Below, piece after piece: positions 10,579 to 19,679 of a DNA stretch of 64,000 nt (positions within the stretch are counted from its first letter, which is position 1; the number at the start of each line of letters is the position of its first letter). Below the pieces are notes generated by a model, which ran no database searches, was not told where the DNA came from, and worked only from the letters and a program-made list of their open reading frames with translations. The position numbers were made by a program, and so were the translations under genes. Source of the stretch: JBGAHD01 sp044226395 (GTDB lineage Bacteria; Pseudomonadota; Gammaproteobacteria; Xanthomonadales; Ahniellaceae); contig JBGAHD010000003.1 of assembly GCA_044226395.1 (NCBI GenBank), forward strand, positions 124,001-188,000, written 5' to 3'.

Positions 10579-11466
10579 ATGCCGTATCTGCACCAGTTCG
10601 ATTCCGTGGCCTTGCAATTGGGGCCGCTGGCCCTGCGCTGGTACGGGCTGATGTATCTGGTCGGGTTCGGCATCGGCCTGTGGCTGGGCGCGCGACGCGT
10701 GCGCGCCGGCCGTTTGGGCGTCAGCGCCGAGGCGTATTCGGATCTGATGTTCTACGCGATGGTCGGCGTGATCGTCGGCGGGCGCGTAGGGTATCTGGTG
10801 TTCTACGGCTTCGCCAATGTCGTGGCCGATCCGCTGTCCGCGTTGCGCGTGTGGGAAGGCGGCATGAGTTTTCATGGCGGCTTGCTGGGCGTGTTGACCG
10901 CCGTGGCCTGGTGGTCGCGTCGTCATCGCCTGGCGTTCTGGGATACGGTCGATTTCATCGCGCCCCTGGTGCCGCCGGGCCTGGGCGTGGTGCGCCTGGG
11001 CAACTTCATCAATGGCGAACTGTGGGGCAAGCTCACGCAAGGCCCTTGGGGCGTGATCTTTCCGCAATCGCTGCCCAACCCCGAGATGAGTCGCGAGGCC
11101 CTGGTCGCGGCGTACCGCGCGGGCGAACTCACGCAGTACGCGCGTCATCCGACGCAGTTGTACGAATTCGCGCTCGAAGGCGTGGTGATGTTCACCTTCC
11201 TGTTCTGGTTTTCGGCGAAGCCGCGAGCGCGTTACGCGGTGTCGGGGTGGTTCGCGTTGTTGTACGGCGTGTTCCGCTTCGCCGTGGAATTCGTGCGCGT
11301 GCCCGACGCGCAGCTGGGCTACTTGGCGTTTGGTTGGTTGACCATGGGCCAGATTCTGTCGCTGCCCTTGATCGTGATCGGCTTGGTGCTGCTGACCTTG
11401 TCGCGTCGCGCGCCGATGGCGCCGATGGGTCCGCCGCTGACCTCGACCGCGCCGGCCGGAGCCTGA
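10579..11466 (+). CDS. lgt: Prolipoprotein diacylglyceryl transferase
   Basis: 295 residues, polytopic inner-membrane enzyme that moves the diacylglyceryl group from phosphatidylglycerol to the lipobox cysteine of prolipoproteins. The family signature is seen as VRLGNFINGELWG, with the early LRWYGLMYLVGF and the later RHPTQLYE motif. The ATG at 10579 (MPYLHQFDSV) follows a GGAG. It is the first gene of lgt-thyA-folA; its TGA is two nt from the thyA ATG. Confidence 0.95.
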   Translation: MPYLHQFDSVALQLGPLALRWYGLMYLVGFGIGLWLGARRVRAGRLGVSAEAYSDLMFYAMVGVIVGGRVGYLVFYGFANVVADPLSALRVWEGGMSFHGGLLGVLTAVAWWSRRHRLAFWDTVDFIAPLVPPGLGVVRLGNFINGELWGKLTQGPWGVIFPQSLPNPEMSREALVAAYRAGELTQYARHPTQLYEFALEGVVMFTFLFWFSAKPRARYAVSGWFALLYGVFRFAVEFVRVPDAQLGYLAFGWLTMGQILSLPLIVIGLVLLTLSRRAPMAPMGPPLTSTAPAGA

Positions 11467-11469
11467 GCC

Positions 11470-12264
11470 ATGCGTCAGTATCTGGATCTGCTGCGCCACG
11501 TGCTCGAGCACGGCACGGTCAAGACCGATCGCACGGGCACCGGCACGCGCAGCGTGTTCGGCGCGCAATTGCGCTTCGATCTGCGCGCGGGCTTTCCGCT
11601 GGTGACCACGAAGAAGCTCTACACGCGCGCCATCGTTCACGAGCTGCTGTGGTTTCTCAAGGGCGACACCAACATCGCTTACTTGCGCGACAACAAAGTC
11701 TCGATCTGGGACGAGTGGGCCGATGCCAATGGCGAACTCGGCCCGGTCTACGGCAAGCAATGGCGGTCGTGGGAGACGACCGATGGCCGTGTGGTCGATC
11801 AGATCTCGCAAGTCATCGACGATATTCGACGCACGCCCGATTCGCGACGCCTGATCGTCAGCGCCTGGAACGTGGGCGACGTGCCGCGCATGGCGCTGGC
11901 GCCGTGTCACACGATGTTCCAGTTCTACGTCGCCGAGGGGCGCTTGTCGTGTCAGCTGTATCAGCGCTCGGCCGACATGTTCCTGGGCGTACCGTTCAAC
12001 ATCGCCTCGTATGCCTTGCTCACGCACATGATCGCGCAGGTGTGCGGCTTGGGCGTTGGCGATTTCGTGCACACCTTTGGCGACGCGCACATCTACGCCA
12101 ATCACGTCGATCAGGTGCGCGAGCAACTGGCGCGCGAGCCGCTGCCGCTGCCGCGGCTGCGCTTGAACGAGCAGGTGCGCTCGATCTTCGAGTTCCGCTA
12201 CGAGGACATCGTGATCGAGGATTATCACTCCCACGCCGCGATCCGCGCGCCGGTCGCGGTGTAA
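11470..12264 (+). CDS. thyA: Thymidylate synthase
   Basis: 264 residues, the usual length for the bacterial enzyme. It converts dUMP to dTMP with methylenetetrahydrofolate, giving dihydrofolate that the next gene product reduces. Seen: RTGTGTRSVFG near the N-terminus, the catalytic cysteine in ALAPCHTMFQFYV, and QLYQRSADMFLGVPFNIASY. Four nt separate its stop from the folA start, so the two folate-cycle genes are coupled. Confidence 0.97.
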   Translation: MRQYLDLLRHVLEHGTVKTDRTGTGTRSVFGAQLRFDLRAGFPLVTTKKLYTRAIVHELLWFLKGDTNIAYLRDNKVSIWDEWADANGELGPVYGKQWRSWETTDGRVVDQISQVIDDIRRTPDSRRLIVSAWNVGDVPRMALAPCHTMFQFYVAEGRLSCQLYQRSADMFLGVPFNIASYALLTHMIAQVCGLGVGDFVHTFGDAHIYANHVDQVREQLAREPLPLPRLRLNEQVRSIFEFRYEDIVIEDYHSHAAIRAPVAV

Positions 12265-12268
12265 CGCG

Positions 12269-12757
12269 GTGACGCGCGAAGTCGCCCTGATCGCCGCGCT
12301 CGATCGCGGTCACGCCATCGGCGCGGACAATCGGCTGCCCTGGCATCTGCCTGATGATCTGCGCCGCTTCAAGGCGCTGACCACGGGCAAGACCGTGCTG
12401 ATGGGCCGCAAGACCGCCGAGTCGCTGGGCCGCGCCCTGCCGGGCCGACGCAATCTGGTGCTGACCCGACGCGAGCGCGCGCCTTACGAGGGCATGGACG
12501 TCGTGCCCTCGATCGACGCCGCGCTCGCCGCCGCGCCCGATGAGTTGTGGGTGATCGGCGGCGGCGAGGTCTATGCGCAGACCCTGCCGCTGGCCACGGC
12601 CTTGTATTTGACCTGGGTGGCCTGCGATCTGGCCGTGGCCGATGCCTGGTTTCCGCCGATCGATCCGGCGCGCTGGCGCGAGGTGGGGCGCGTCGAGCAC
12701 GCCGCCGACGAGCGTCACGCACACGCCTTCCGCTTTGTCGATTACCGCTTGCGCTAG
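12269..12757 (+). CDS. folA: Dihydrofolate reductase
   Basis: 162 residues, starting at a GTG (MTREVALIAALDRGHAIG). Typical DHFR elements are visible: NRLPWHLPDDLRRFK with the substrate-binding Asp region, TVLMGRKTAESLGRALPGR for NADPH contact, and VIGGGEVYAQTLP. It regenerates tetrahydrofolate from the dihydrofolate made by ThyA. It is the last gene of the lgt-thyA-folA run; a 236-nt gap follows before the sigma factor. Confidence 0.95.
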   Translation: MTREVALIAALDRGHAIGADNRLPWHLPDDLRRFKALTTGKTVLMGRKTAESLGRALPGRRNLVLTRRERAPYEGMDVVPSIDAALAAAPDELWVIGGGEVYAQTLPLATALYLTWVACDLAVADAWFPPIDPARWREVGRVEHAADERHAHAFRFVDYRLR

Positions 12758-12993
12758 GCCCGATGTCGGGCGCGGCGTTCGCTTTTGGCGCCGTCGCACG
12801 TTGTTCTCAGGGTCGATCGAGCGCAAGGCCGGGCGGCCTAGTCCGGGCGCCTCGATCGCCCGGGGAGCCCTGCGTGAGTGTTGTCGCTTCGTTGATCCCG
12901 CCGGTGTCGGGCTGTGAAAGTCCGTGCCAAGTGGCGCCGCGGCGCGCGCCTTTGCTACCGTGGAAACGGCCGAAGCAGGCCGACAGGGCGACT

Positions 12994-13554
12994 GTGACCG
13001 ATCTTTCCTCCACGCAGGAACTGATGAACCGCATTCGCGCCGGCGACACGTCCGCGCGCGATGCGCTGTTGCAGCGCTTCGTGCCCGTGCTGTCGCGCTG
13101 GGCGCACGGTCGCCTGCCGCATGCCGCGCGTGATCTGTCGGAGACGCAAGACCTGGTCCAGCTGACCCTGATCAAGGCGCTCAACCATCTCGAAGCCTTC
13201 GATGCCTCGCGGCCGGGCTCCTTCCTGGCGTGGTTGCGCACGATCTTTCTCAATGTGCTCAAGGACGAACTGCGGCGTCACGACCGCCGTCCCGCGCACG
13301 GCGACGTCGACACGCCCACGCTGCAACCGGTCGAAGGCTTGAGCGGCACGCCGATGAGCGCCGAGGATTTGGCCTCGTACGAATCGGCGCTGGCGCTGCT
13401 GCCCGAGGACATGCGCGAGGCCGTGGTGCTGTCGCTGGAATTCGGCTTCAGTCACGAAGAACTGGCCCAGGCCATCGGCGCGCCCACGGCCGAAGCCGCG
13501 CGCATGCGCTTGAAGCGCGCGCTGCTCAAGCTCGCCGAGCACATGGAACACTGA
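12994..13554 (+). CDS. ECF-type RNA polymerase sigma factor
   Basis: About 186 residues with only the sigma2 and sigma4 regions. Region 2 is seen as DLVQLTLIKALNHLEAFD...FLAWLRTIFLNVLKDELRRH; region 4 as ALLPEDMREAVVLSLEFGFSHEELAQAIG with its helix-turn-helix. The GTG at 12994 is chosen because upstream residues in the longer open frame do not resemble sigma factors; an ATG at 13024 is the alternative. The gene is followed 15 nt later by a membrane Ser/Thr kinase. This arrangement is known for kinase-linked ECF sigma factors, so activation by phosphorylation rather than by an anti-sigma factor is likely (inference). Confidence 0.82.
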   Translation: MTDLSSTQELMNRIRAGDTSARDALLQRFVPVLSRWAHGRLPHAARDLSETQDLVQLTLIKALNHLEAFDASRPGSFLAWLRTIFLNVLKDELRRHDRRPAHGDVDTPTLQPVEGLSGTPMSAEDLASYESALALLPEDMREAVVLSLEFGFSHEELAQAIGAPTAEAARMRLKRALLKLAEHMEH

Positions 13555-13569
13555 GCGGACCGCGCGCCC

Positions 13570-15183
13570 ATGAACGAAGCTCGCCTGGCCGAACTGATCG
13601 AAAAACTGCTCGAGAGCGGCAAGGCCATCGACTGGGACGCGGTGTCGGCCAGCGGCTTGTCCGAGGATGAATTGAAGACCCTGCGTCGCCTCGAACGCGT
13701 GGCGCGCGCCTTCGGCAATCTGCACACGCCGGTGCCGGCCGCGCCCGATGACGCGCCGACGCGTTTCGGGCGCTTGCAAGTCAAGGAACGTCTGGGCCGC
13801 GGCAGCGAAGGCATCGTGATGCGCGCCTATGATCCCGCGCTCGAGCGCGATGTCGCGCTCAAGCTTCGTCGCTCGGCCGCGATCAGCGCCGCCGGTGGCG
13901 CTTCGCGCTTGCTGCGCGAGGCGCGGCATCTGGCCAAGATTCGCCATCCACACGTGGTCGCGGTGCACGGCGCCGATGAGTTCGACGGCTGGACCGGTGT
14001 CTGGACCGATCTGCTCAACGGCGAAACGCTCGAACAACGGTTGCAGCGCGGTGGGCGCTTCGGCGTGGACGAGGCGCGCCTGGTCGGCATCGCGCTGTGT
14101 CAGGCGCTGGCGGCGATTCACGCCGCGGGCCTCACGCACGGCGACATCAAGACCGGCAATGTGATGCGCGAGGAAGGCGGGCGCGTGGTGCTGCTCGATT
14201 TCGGCGCGGCGCGGCCGGCGTGGTTGACGGAATTGGCGACGGGTTCGATCTCGGGCTCGCCCTTGTACATGGCGCCGGAGACGCTCGAAGGCGCCGAGCC
14301 CTCGTCGCGCTCGGACATCTACGCGCTGGGCGTGACGCTGTATCGCCTGCTCACCGGCGAGTATCCGCTGACCGCGGTCAACATGGCCGATCTGCGCGCC
14401 AAGCACGCGCGCGGCGAGCGCGTGCCGCTGCGCGATCGTCGCGCCGATCTGCCGACGTGGCTGGTCAATGCGATCGAAGGCGCGCTCGAGCGCGATCCCG
14501 CGCGGCGCATGGCCAGCGCGGGTTTGCTTGAGCGCGCGCTCGAAGGGCCGGCGCGCGCGCAGGCGTCGCGCTGGCGTTTCGCGGCCACGGCCGCGGGCAT
14601 CGTCGTGATCGCGGGACTCGCGGCGGTGATCGCGTGGCAATGGCGTGGGCCAGTGGCGCTGACCATCGACGCGGCCCTGCATCGCACCGCCGATGGCCTG
14701 GTGCTGGGCGATGGCGCGGTGGTGCGCGCGGGCGATTCCCTGCATCTGCAGTTCACCGCCAACGACACGGTGTATCTGTACGTGCTCAACGAAGACAGCG
14801 ACGGCGTGCTGGCGCGCATGTTCCCGATGGATCGCGTGCCGCCGAGCAACCCGCTCGCCGGCCATCACGAATGGCGCATCCCCGCGGCCGCCGGTGATCG
14901 CACCATGGACTGGCGCGTGGGCGAGGGCGGCACGGTCGAGCACGTGCTGATGATCGCCGCGCGCAAGGCACTGACCGATCTCGACGACGTCACGCTCGCC
15001 GTCACGCGCGAATTCGCGCCCGCGACAGCGAACGGCGAGGCCCTGGCCTTGCGCGGTCTGTCCCAACTCACGCCCGCGCCCGTGCACGAACCGGGCGAGC
15101 GTCTCGACGCGATCGAACGCCAGCTGCGCCAGCGCCACGGCGATGCCGTGTGGCTGCGTCACCTCACCTTGAGCAAGCGCTGA
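13570..15183 (+). CDS. Membrane Ser/Thr protein kinase with extracytoplasmic C-terminal domain
   Basis: 537 residues. The cytoplasmic kinase domain shows the glycine loop LGRGSEG, the ATP-binding lysine in DVALKL (Lys98), the catalytic loop THGDIKTGN (Asp192; Gly replaces the usual Arg of HRD) and LLDFGAA (Asp210). One transmembrane helix follows at about 340-360 (TAAGIVVIAGLAAVIAW). The outer domain resembles DUF4384 (SLHLQFTANDTVYLYVLNED). It pairs with the ECF sigma gene 15 nt upstream. It converges on apaH with a 6-nt gap. HGD instead of HRD marks it as a non-RD kinase, so activation-loop phosphorylation may not be needed. Confidence 0.85.
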   Translation: MNEARLAELIEKLLESGKAIDWDAVSASGLSEDELKTLRRLERVARAFGNLHTPVPAAPDDAPTRFGRLQVKERLGRGSEGIVMRAYDPALERDVALKLRRSAAISAAGGASRLLREARHLAKIRHPHVVAVHGADEFDGWTGVWTDLLNGETLEQRLQRGGRFGVDEARLVGIALCQALAAIHAAGLTHGDIKTGNVMREEGGRVVLLDFGAARPAWLTELATGSISGSPLYMAPETLEGAEPSSRSDIYALGVTLYRLLTGEYPLTAVNMADLRAKHARGERVPLRDRRADLPTWLVNAIEGALERDPARRMASAGLLERALEGPARAQASRWRFAATAAGIVVIAGLAAVIAWQWRGPVALTIDAALHRTADGLVLGDGAVVRAGDSLHLQFTANDTVYLYVLNEDSDGVLARMFPMDRVPPSNPLAGHHEWRIPAAAGDRTMDWRVGEGGTVEHVLMIAARKALTDLDDVTLAVTREFAPATANGEALALRGLSQLTPAPVHEPGERLDAIERQLRQRHGDAVWLRHLTLSKR

Positions 15184-15189
15184 GCGCGA

Positions 15190-16032
15190 TCAATCGCCGC
15201 GGATCTGCGGCGGATTGCGATTGCCGTCGACCGCGTGCACGCGCGGCTCCGGCCCGAGTTCGAGCGCGGTGAGCTTGCCGCCCCACACGCAGCCCGTGTC
15301 GATGCCGTACACGCCCAGGCCCTGAAACAGGCCCAGCGTCGACCAATGCCCGAACACCACGGGCAGGCCGCGTTCGACGCGACCGGGCACTTCGAACCAG
15401 GGATACAGGCCCACGGCCTGCGTGCCTGGCGCGCCTTTTTCGTCGAAGGCGATGCGACCCTTGTTGTCGCAATAGCGCATGCGCGTGAAGACATTGATGA
15501 TGGTGCGCAGCCGGTCCATGCCCTCGAGCTTGGTGTTCCAGCCCGCGGGGCGATTGCCGTACATGCGTTGCAGGAGCTTGCGTCGGCCGGCGCCGCGCAT
15601 CTTCGATTCGACTTCGCGCGCGCGCTTCTCGGCGATCTCGATGGTCCACTTCGGCGCCAGCGCGCCGTGCACCATGGCGAAGCCGAGCGCGCGATCGACG
15701 TGAATCAGCGGCCGCGCGCGCAGCCAGTCGAGCAACTCGTCGCGATCCTCGGCGAACAGCACGCGCTGCAGGTCGGGGTTGACGCGGCGTTGGTCTTCTT
15801 CCTTGCGCTCGGCGATGGCGAGCAAGGACAGATCGTGATTGCCCAGCACGGTCACCGAACGCGTGTCGAGGCTGCGCACCAGGCGCAAGGTTTCCAGCGA
15901 TTGACCGCCGCGATTGACCAGATCACCGCAGAACCACAGGCGATCGCGCGCGTCGTCGAACTTGATTTTGTCGAGCAGGCGCTGCAGCGGTTCGATGCAG
16001 CCTTGCAGATCGCCGATCGCGTAAGTAGCCAC
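15190..16032 (-). CDS. apaH: Symmetrical bis(5'-nucleosyl)-tetraphosphatase
   Basis: 280 residues; hydrolyses Ap4A to two ADP. Metallophosphatase motifs are seen: YAIGDLQGC, FCGDLVNRG and VLGNHD, with the later VVFGHWSTLGL and YGIDTGCVWGG. The usual HAG motif reads VHGALAP; the metal-binding His is kept but the order of the small residues differs. It is the last gene of the minus-strand run lptD-surA-pdxA-rsmA-apaG-apaH, with four nt from apaG. Confidence 0.94.
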   Translation of the reverse strand: MATYAIGDLQGCIEPLQRLLDKIKFDDARDRLWFCGDLVNRGGQSLETLRLVRSLDTRSVTVLGNHDLSLLAIAERKEEDQRRVNPDLQRVLFAEDRDELLDWLRARPLIHVDRALGFAMVHGALAPKWTIEIAEKRAREVESKMRGAGRRKLLQRMYGNRPAGWNTKLEGMDRLRTIINVFTRMRYCDNKGRIAFDEKGAPGTQAVGLYPWFEVPGRVERGLPVVFGHWSTLGLFQGLGVYGIDTGCVWGGKLTALELGPEPRVHAVDGNRNPPQIRGD

Positions 16033-16036
16033 GGCG

Positions 16037-16426
16037 TCAGTGCAGGGTTCGCGGAATCGACAGGGTGAACTCGGCGATGGGCGCGTCGAAATGCGTGCCG
16101 TCGTCGGCGATCAGCTGATAGCTGCCGCGCATGGTGCCGACCGCGGTCTCGAGCACGGCGCCCGAGGTGTATTCGAAGTCATCGCCCGGCCGCATCCAGG
16201 GTTGCTCGCCGACCACGCCGTCGCCGCGCACTTCCTGCACTTTGCCGTTGGCGTCGGTGATGATCCAGTGACGCGAGATCAGGCGCGCGGGCAGTTCGCC
16301 GGCGTTGCGAATGCGCACGGTGTAGGCGAAGACATAGCGGTTGTCGCGCGGGGCCGATTGATCGTCGAGAAAACGCGTGCTGACGCGCACTTCGATGTTC
16401 AGGCCGCGATGCTTGGTGGCGGTCAT
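16037..16426 (-). CDS. apaG: ApaG domain protein (Co2+/Mg2+ efflux-associated)
   Basis: 129 residues, the family's normal length. All-beta ApaG/DUF525 fold with VSTRFLDDQSAP, YVFAYTVRIRN, SRHWIITDANGKVQEVRGDGVVGEQP and the GGxG-like FEYTSGAVLETAVGTMRGSY region. The fold binds phosphate-containing ligands; its exact role in bacteria is unsettled. It lies 31 nt after rsmA and 4 nt before apaH. Confidence 0.95.
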   Translation of the reverse strand: MTATKHRGLNIEVRVSTRFLDDQSAPRDNRYVFAYTVRIRNAGELPARLISRHWIITDANGKVQEVRGDGVVGEQPWMRPGDDFEYTSGAVLETAVGTMRGSYQLIADDGTHFDAPIAEFTLSIPRTLH

Positions 16427-16457
16427 GAGGCGATTGTGGGCAAGCGTGACGGCCGGA

Positions 16458-17252
16458 TCAAGCCGGACGCGCGGCCAGATGATTGGCCAGGCGGATGAAG
16501 TCGCTCACCGCCAGGGCCTCGGCGCGCGCGCCTGGATCGATCGCGGCGGCGACGAAGTCGGCATCGCCGGCCACTTGCGACAGCGCGTTGCGTAGGGTCT
16601 TGCGTCGCTGCTCGAAGGCCGCGCGCACCACGCGATCGAGCATGGCCGGATCGCGCGCGCCCACCTGCTCGGGCGGCAGCGGCACCAGCCGCACCACGGC
16701 CGAGTCGACCTTGGGCGGCGGTCGGAACGCACCGGGCGGCACGTCGAACAAGGGTTCGACCACGCAGCGCGCCTGCAACATCACCGACAAGCGACCATAG
16801 GTCTTGCTGCCCGGCTCGGCGGCCATGCGGTCGACGACTTCCTTTTGCAGCATGAAGTGCATGTCGCGCACCACGGCCGCGTGATCGAGCACATGGAACA
16901 GCAGCGGCGTGGAGATGTTGTACGGCAGATTGCCGACCAAACGAAGCCGGTGGCCCGCGGCCAGGGCGGTGAGATCGACGCTGAGCGCATCGGCCTCGAC
17001 GATGCTGAGTTCGCCCACGCCGCGCGCGCGTTCGCGCAGGCGCGGAATCAGATCGCGATCGATCTCGATCGCGGTCAGGCGGCCGTGCTTTTGCAGCAGC
17101 GGAAAGGTCAGCGCGCCTTCGCCCGGACCGATCTCGACCAGTTCATCGCCCGGCAGCGGCGCCAGCGCGCGCAGGATGCTGTCGATGTAGTGGCGTTCGT
17201 GCAGGAAATGCTGGCCGAAGCGTTTCTTGGTTTGATGGGGCGTGTCGTGCAT
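16458..17252 (-). CDS. rsmA: 16S rRNA adenine-N6,N6-dimethyltransferase
   Basis: 264 residues; dimethylates the two adjacent adenosines in the 3'-terminal hairpin of 16S rRNA (A1518 and A1519 in E. coli). Motifs: KKRFGQHFLHER at the start, LVEIGPGEGALTFPLL for SAM binding, LVGNLPYNISTPLLFHVL (NLPY catalytic motif), and VQ-type C-terminal KTLRNALSQ. Its ATG is one nt beyond the pdxA stop, which implies translational coupling. Confidence 0.96.
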   Translation of the reverse strand: MHDTPHQTKKRFGQHFLHERHYIDSILRALAPLPGDELVEIGPGEGALTFPLLQKHGRLTAIEIDRDLIPRLRERARGVGELSIVEADALSVDLTALAAGHRLRLVGNLPYNISTPLLFHVLDHAAVVRDMHFMLQKEVVDRMAAEPGSKTYGRLSVMLQARCVVEPLFDVPPGAFRPPPKVDSAVVRLVPLPPEQVGARDPAMLDRVVRAAFEQRRKTLRNALSQVAGDADFVAAAIDPGARAEALAVSDFIRLANHLAARPA

Positions 17253-17253
17253 C

Positions 17254-18249
17254 TCAGCCTCGTCGCGCGCGCGCGCGGCGACCCAGATCGATGGCCAGGG
17301 CCGTGGCCGCGAACAAGCTATCGGGTTCGGCGCGGCCCGAGCCCGCGAGATCGAGCGCCGTGCCGTGATCGACCGAAGTGCGCGGATAGGGCAGACCCAG
17401 CGTCACATTGACCGAAGCACCGAAGCCCAGCGCCTTGAGCACGGGCAGGGCCTGATCGTGATACATGGCCAGATACGCATCGAAACGCGCGCGCTGCGCC
17501 GGCAGAAACGCGGTGTCGGCGGGCAAGGGACCGGTGAGGTCCAGGCCTTCGGCGCGCAAGCTGTCGAGCACGGGCGTGATGATCTCGATTTCCTCGCGGC
17601 CCAAATGACCCGCCTCGCCCGCGTGCGGATTGAGGCCGAGCACGGCGATGCGTGGACGCGTGATCCCGAAAGCGTTGCGCAGCGCGGTGTCGAGTGTCCG
17701 CAGATGGCGCCGCACGCCGCGCGCCTCGATGGCCGCGGCGACGCGCGCCAGCGGCAAATGCGTGGTCGCCAGGGCCACGCGCAGATCGCCGGCGGCGAGC
17801 AGCATCGTGACCTCGCGCCCGGCGCGTTCGGCGAAAAATTCGGTGTGACCGACGAAGGGCACACCGCCGTCATTGATCACGCTCTTCTGCACGGGCGCGG
17901 TGACCACGGCATCGAACTCGCCGGACAGACAGCCCGTGCTCGCGCGCTCGAGACTGGCGACGACGGCCGCGGCATTGCCCGGATCGAGCACGCCGGCGCG
18001 CGCGGGACGCGCGAGCGTAATAGCTTCGATCGAGAGCGTGCCAGCTTTAGACCGCGCGCGAGGCGCGGTGCTGGCGACATACGGTTCGAGATCAAGCGCG
18101 ACGCCGATGGCGCGCGCGCGTTCGCGCAGCAGATCGGGATCACCGAGCACGACCAGCTCGGCTTCATAGTCACGATGGGCGAGTTGGGCGACGAGTTCCG
18201 GCCCGATGCCGGCGGGTTCACCCAGGGTGATGGCGATGCGCGGCGTCAT
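17254..18249 (-). CDS. pdxA: 4-hydroxythreonine-4-phosphate dehydrogenase
   Basis: 331 residues; NAD(P)-dependent oxidation step of the DXP-dependent pyridoxal-5-phosphate pathway. Seen: the opening RIAITLGEPAGIGPELV, VTAPVQKSVINDGG, FVGHTEFFAE, LGLNPHAGEAGHLGREE with metal-binding His, and MYHDQALPVLKALGFG. It lies between surA (79-nt gap) and rsmA (1-nt gap) in the conserved outer-membrane/cofactor cluster. Confidence 0.95.
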   Translation of the reverse strand: MTPRIAITLGEPAGIGPELVAQLAHRDYEAELVVLGDPDLLRERARAIGVALDLEPYVASTAPRARSKAGTLSIEAITLARPARAGVLDPGNAAAVVASLERASTGCLSGEFDAVVTAPVQKSVINDGGVPFVGHTEFFAERAGREVTMLLAAGDLRVALATTHLPLARVAAAIEARGVRRHLRTLDTALRNAFGITRPRIAVLGLNPHAGEAGHLGREEIEIITPVLDSLRAEGLDLTGPLPADTAFLPAQRARFDAYLAMYHDQALPVLKALGFGASVNVTLGLPYPRTSVDHGTALDLAGSGRAEPDSLFAATALAIDLGRRARARRG

Positions 18250-18328
18250 GCAAGATCTCCGCCGCGCCGGAGCGCGCCTTCGCGGGCCCGACGTCGGTCG
18301 GGCCGCGACGCGGCGCGCGGGCGAGGAC

Positions 18329-19645
18329 TCAGCCCGATTTGCCGCTCTCCTGCGTATCGGTGAGGCGGTTTTCGATATAGGCCTCGGACTTGAGCTGGCG
18401 CAGGAAGGTGTCGTATTCCTCTTCGGCCTTGCGCGAACGCAAGGTTTCGCGCGCCTGCTCGCGCAGCTTTTCCTGGGTGCGATCCTGATCGCGCGTGCCC
18501 AGACGCTGCATCACGTGCCAGCCGACTTCGCTCTGGAAGGGCTCAGACAGTTCATCGTCTTTCAGCGCGCCGAGAATGTCGCCCACGCGCGTGCCATAGG
18601 CGTACTGCTCGAACCAACCCATGTCGCCGCCGAGATTGGCCGAGGTCGAATCCTCGGAGAACTCCTTGGCCAGCGCCGCGAAATCCTCGCCCGCGACGAT
18701 GCGCGAACGGATATTGCGCACGGCCTTGAGCGCGTCCTCGCTCGACACGACTTCGCTGGCGCGCACCAGGATGTGGCGCGCGTGGAACTCGCGCACGATC
18801 TGCTGGCTCTGCTCGCGCTCGTCGACAAGTTTCAAGATATGGAAACCCGAAGGACCGCGCATCGGCTGCGTGACTTCGCCCTTCTTCAGCGTGGCGATCA
18901 AATCGACGAAGATGTTCGGCACTTCGTCGTAGCGACGCCAGCCCAGATCGCCGCCTTCGAGGGCCTGCTGGCCGTCGGAATAGCGAATCGCGGCGTCGGC
19001 GAATTCGAGACCGTTGTCGATTTCCTTGCGCACGCGCTCGGCTTTCTCGCGCGCGGCCATGATCTGATCGGGCGTGGCGCCATCGGGCACGGACACGAGG
19101 ATGTGGCCGATGCGCACTTCGCCATGACGGAGATTGCCCGAGGCCAGCAGGATATCGACCTCGGTGTCGGTGACATTGACGCGGCTCTGCGTGAAGCGCT
19201 GACGCAGACGCTGCACCAGCAGTTCGTCGCGCAACGTGCGGCGGAATTCCTCGTAGCTGAAACCATCGCGCTCGAGCGAGGCGCGCAGCTGATCGATCGT
19301 CGCGCCGTTCTGTTGCGCCAGTCGCGCCACAGCCTGATCGAGCTCGCCGTCGGAAACGCGGATGCCCGTGGCCTCGGCGCGCTGCAATTGCAGGCGGATC
19401 AGGATCAGGCGCTCGAGCACCTGACGCTCGATCACGTCGCGCGGCGGCAATTGCGCGCTGCGACCGGCGTAACCGGCGAGCACGTTATTGACGGCGCGAT
19501 CGAGTTCGCTTTGCAGAATCACGTCCTCGTCGATCACCGCGACGATGCGATCGACCGATTCGTTGTCGATCATCTGAGCTTGCGCGCGGGGCGCGAAGAT
19601 CGCGAACGCGAACGGCAGCAGGGCCAGCAGAAAGTATTTTTTCAT
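18329..19645 (-). CDS. surA: Periplasmic peptidyl-prolyl isomerase / OMP chaperone SurA
   Basis: 438 residues. A signal peptide (MKKYFLLALLPFAFAIFAPRAQA) is followed by the SurA N-terminal helical chaperone domain (DRIVAVIDEDVILQSELD) and two parvulin domains (VRIGHILVSVPDGATPDQI and FHARHILVRASEVVSSEDA, each with GGDLGW or GGDMGW loops). It escorts unfolded outer-membrane proteins to the BAM complex, including LptD encoded just upstream. There is a 34-nt gap to lptD. Confidence 0.95.
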   Translation of the reverse strand: MKKYFLLALLPFAFAIFAPRAQAQMIDNESVDRIVAVIDEDVILQSELDRAVNNVLAGYAGRSAQLPPRDVIERQVLERLILIRLQLQRAEATGIRVSDGELDQAVARLAQQNGATIDQLRASLERDGFSYEEFRRTLRDELLVQRLRQRFTQSRVNVTDTEVDILLASGNLRHGEVRIGHILVSVPDGATPDQIMAAREKAERVRKEIDNGLEFADAAIRYSDGQQALEGGDLGWRRYDEVPNIFVDLIATLKKGEVTQPMRGPSGFHILKLVDEREQSQQIVREFHARHILVRASEVVSSEDALKAVRNIRSRIVAGEDFAALAKEFSEDSTSANLGGDMGWFEQYAYGTRVGDILGALKDDELSEPFQSEVGWHVMQRLGTRDQDRTQEKLREQARETLRSRKAEEEYDTFLRQLKSEAYIENRLTDTQESGKSG

Positions 19646-19679
19646 CGGGAAAATAAGGCTTTTTTAACGGCCCGTGGGC

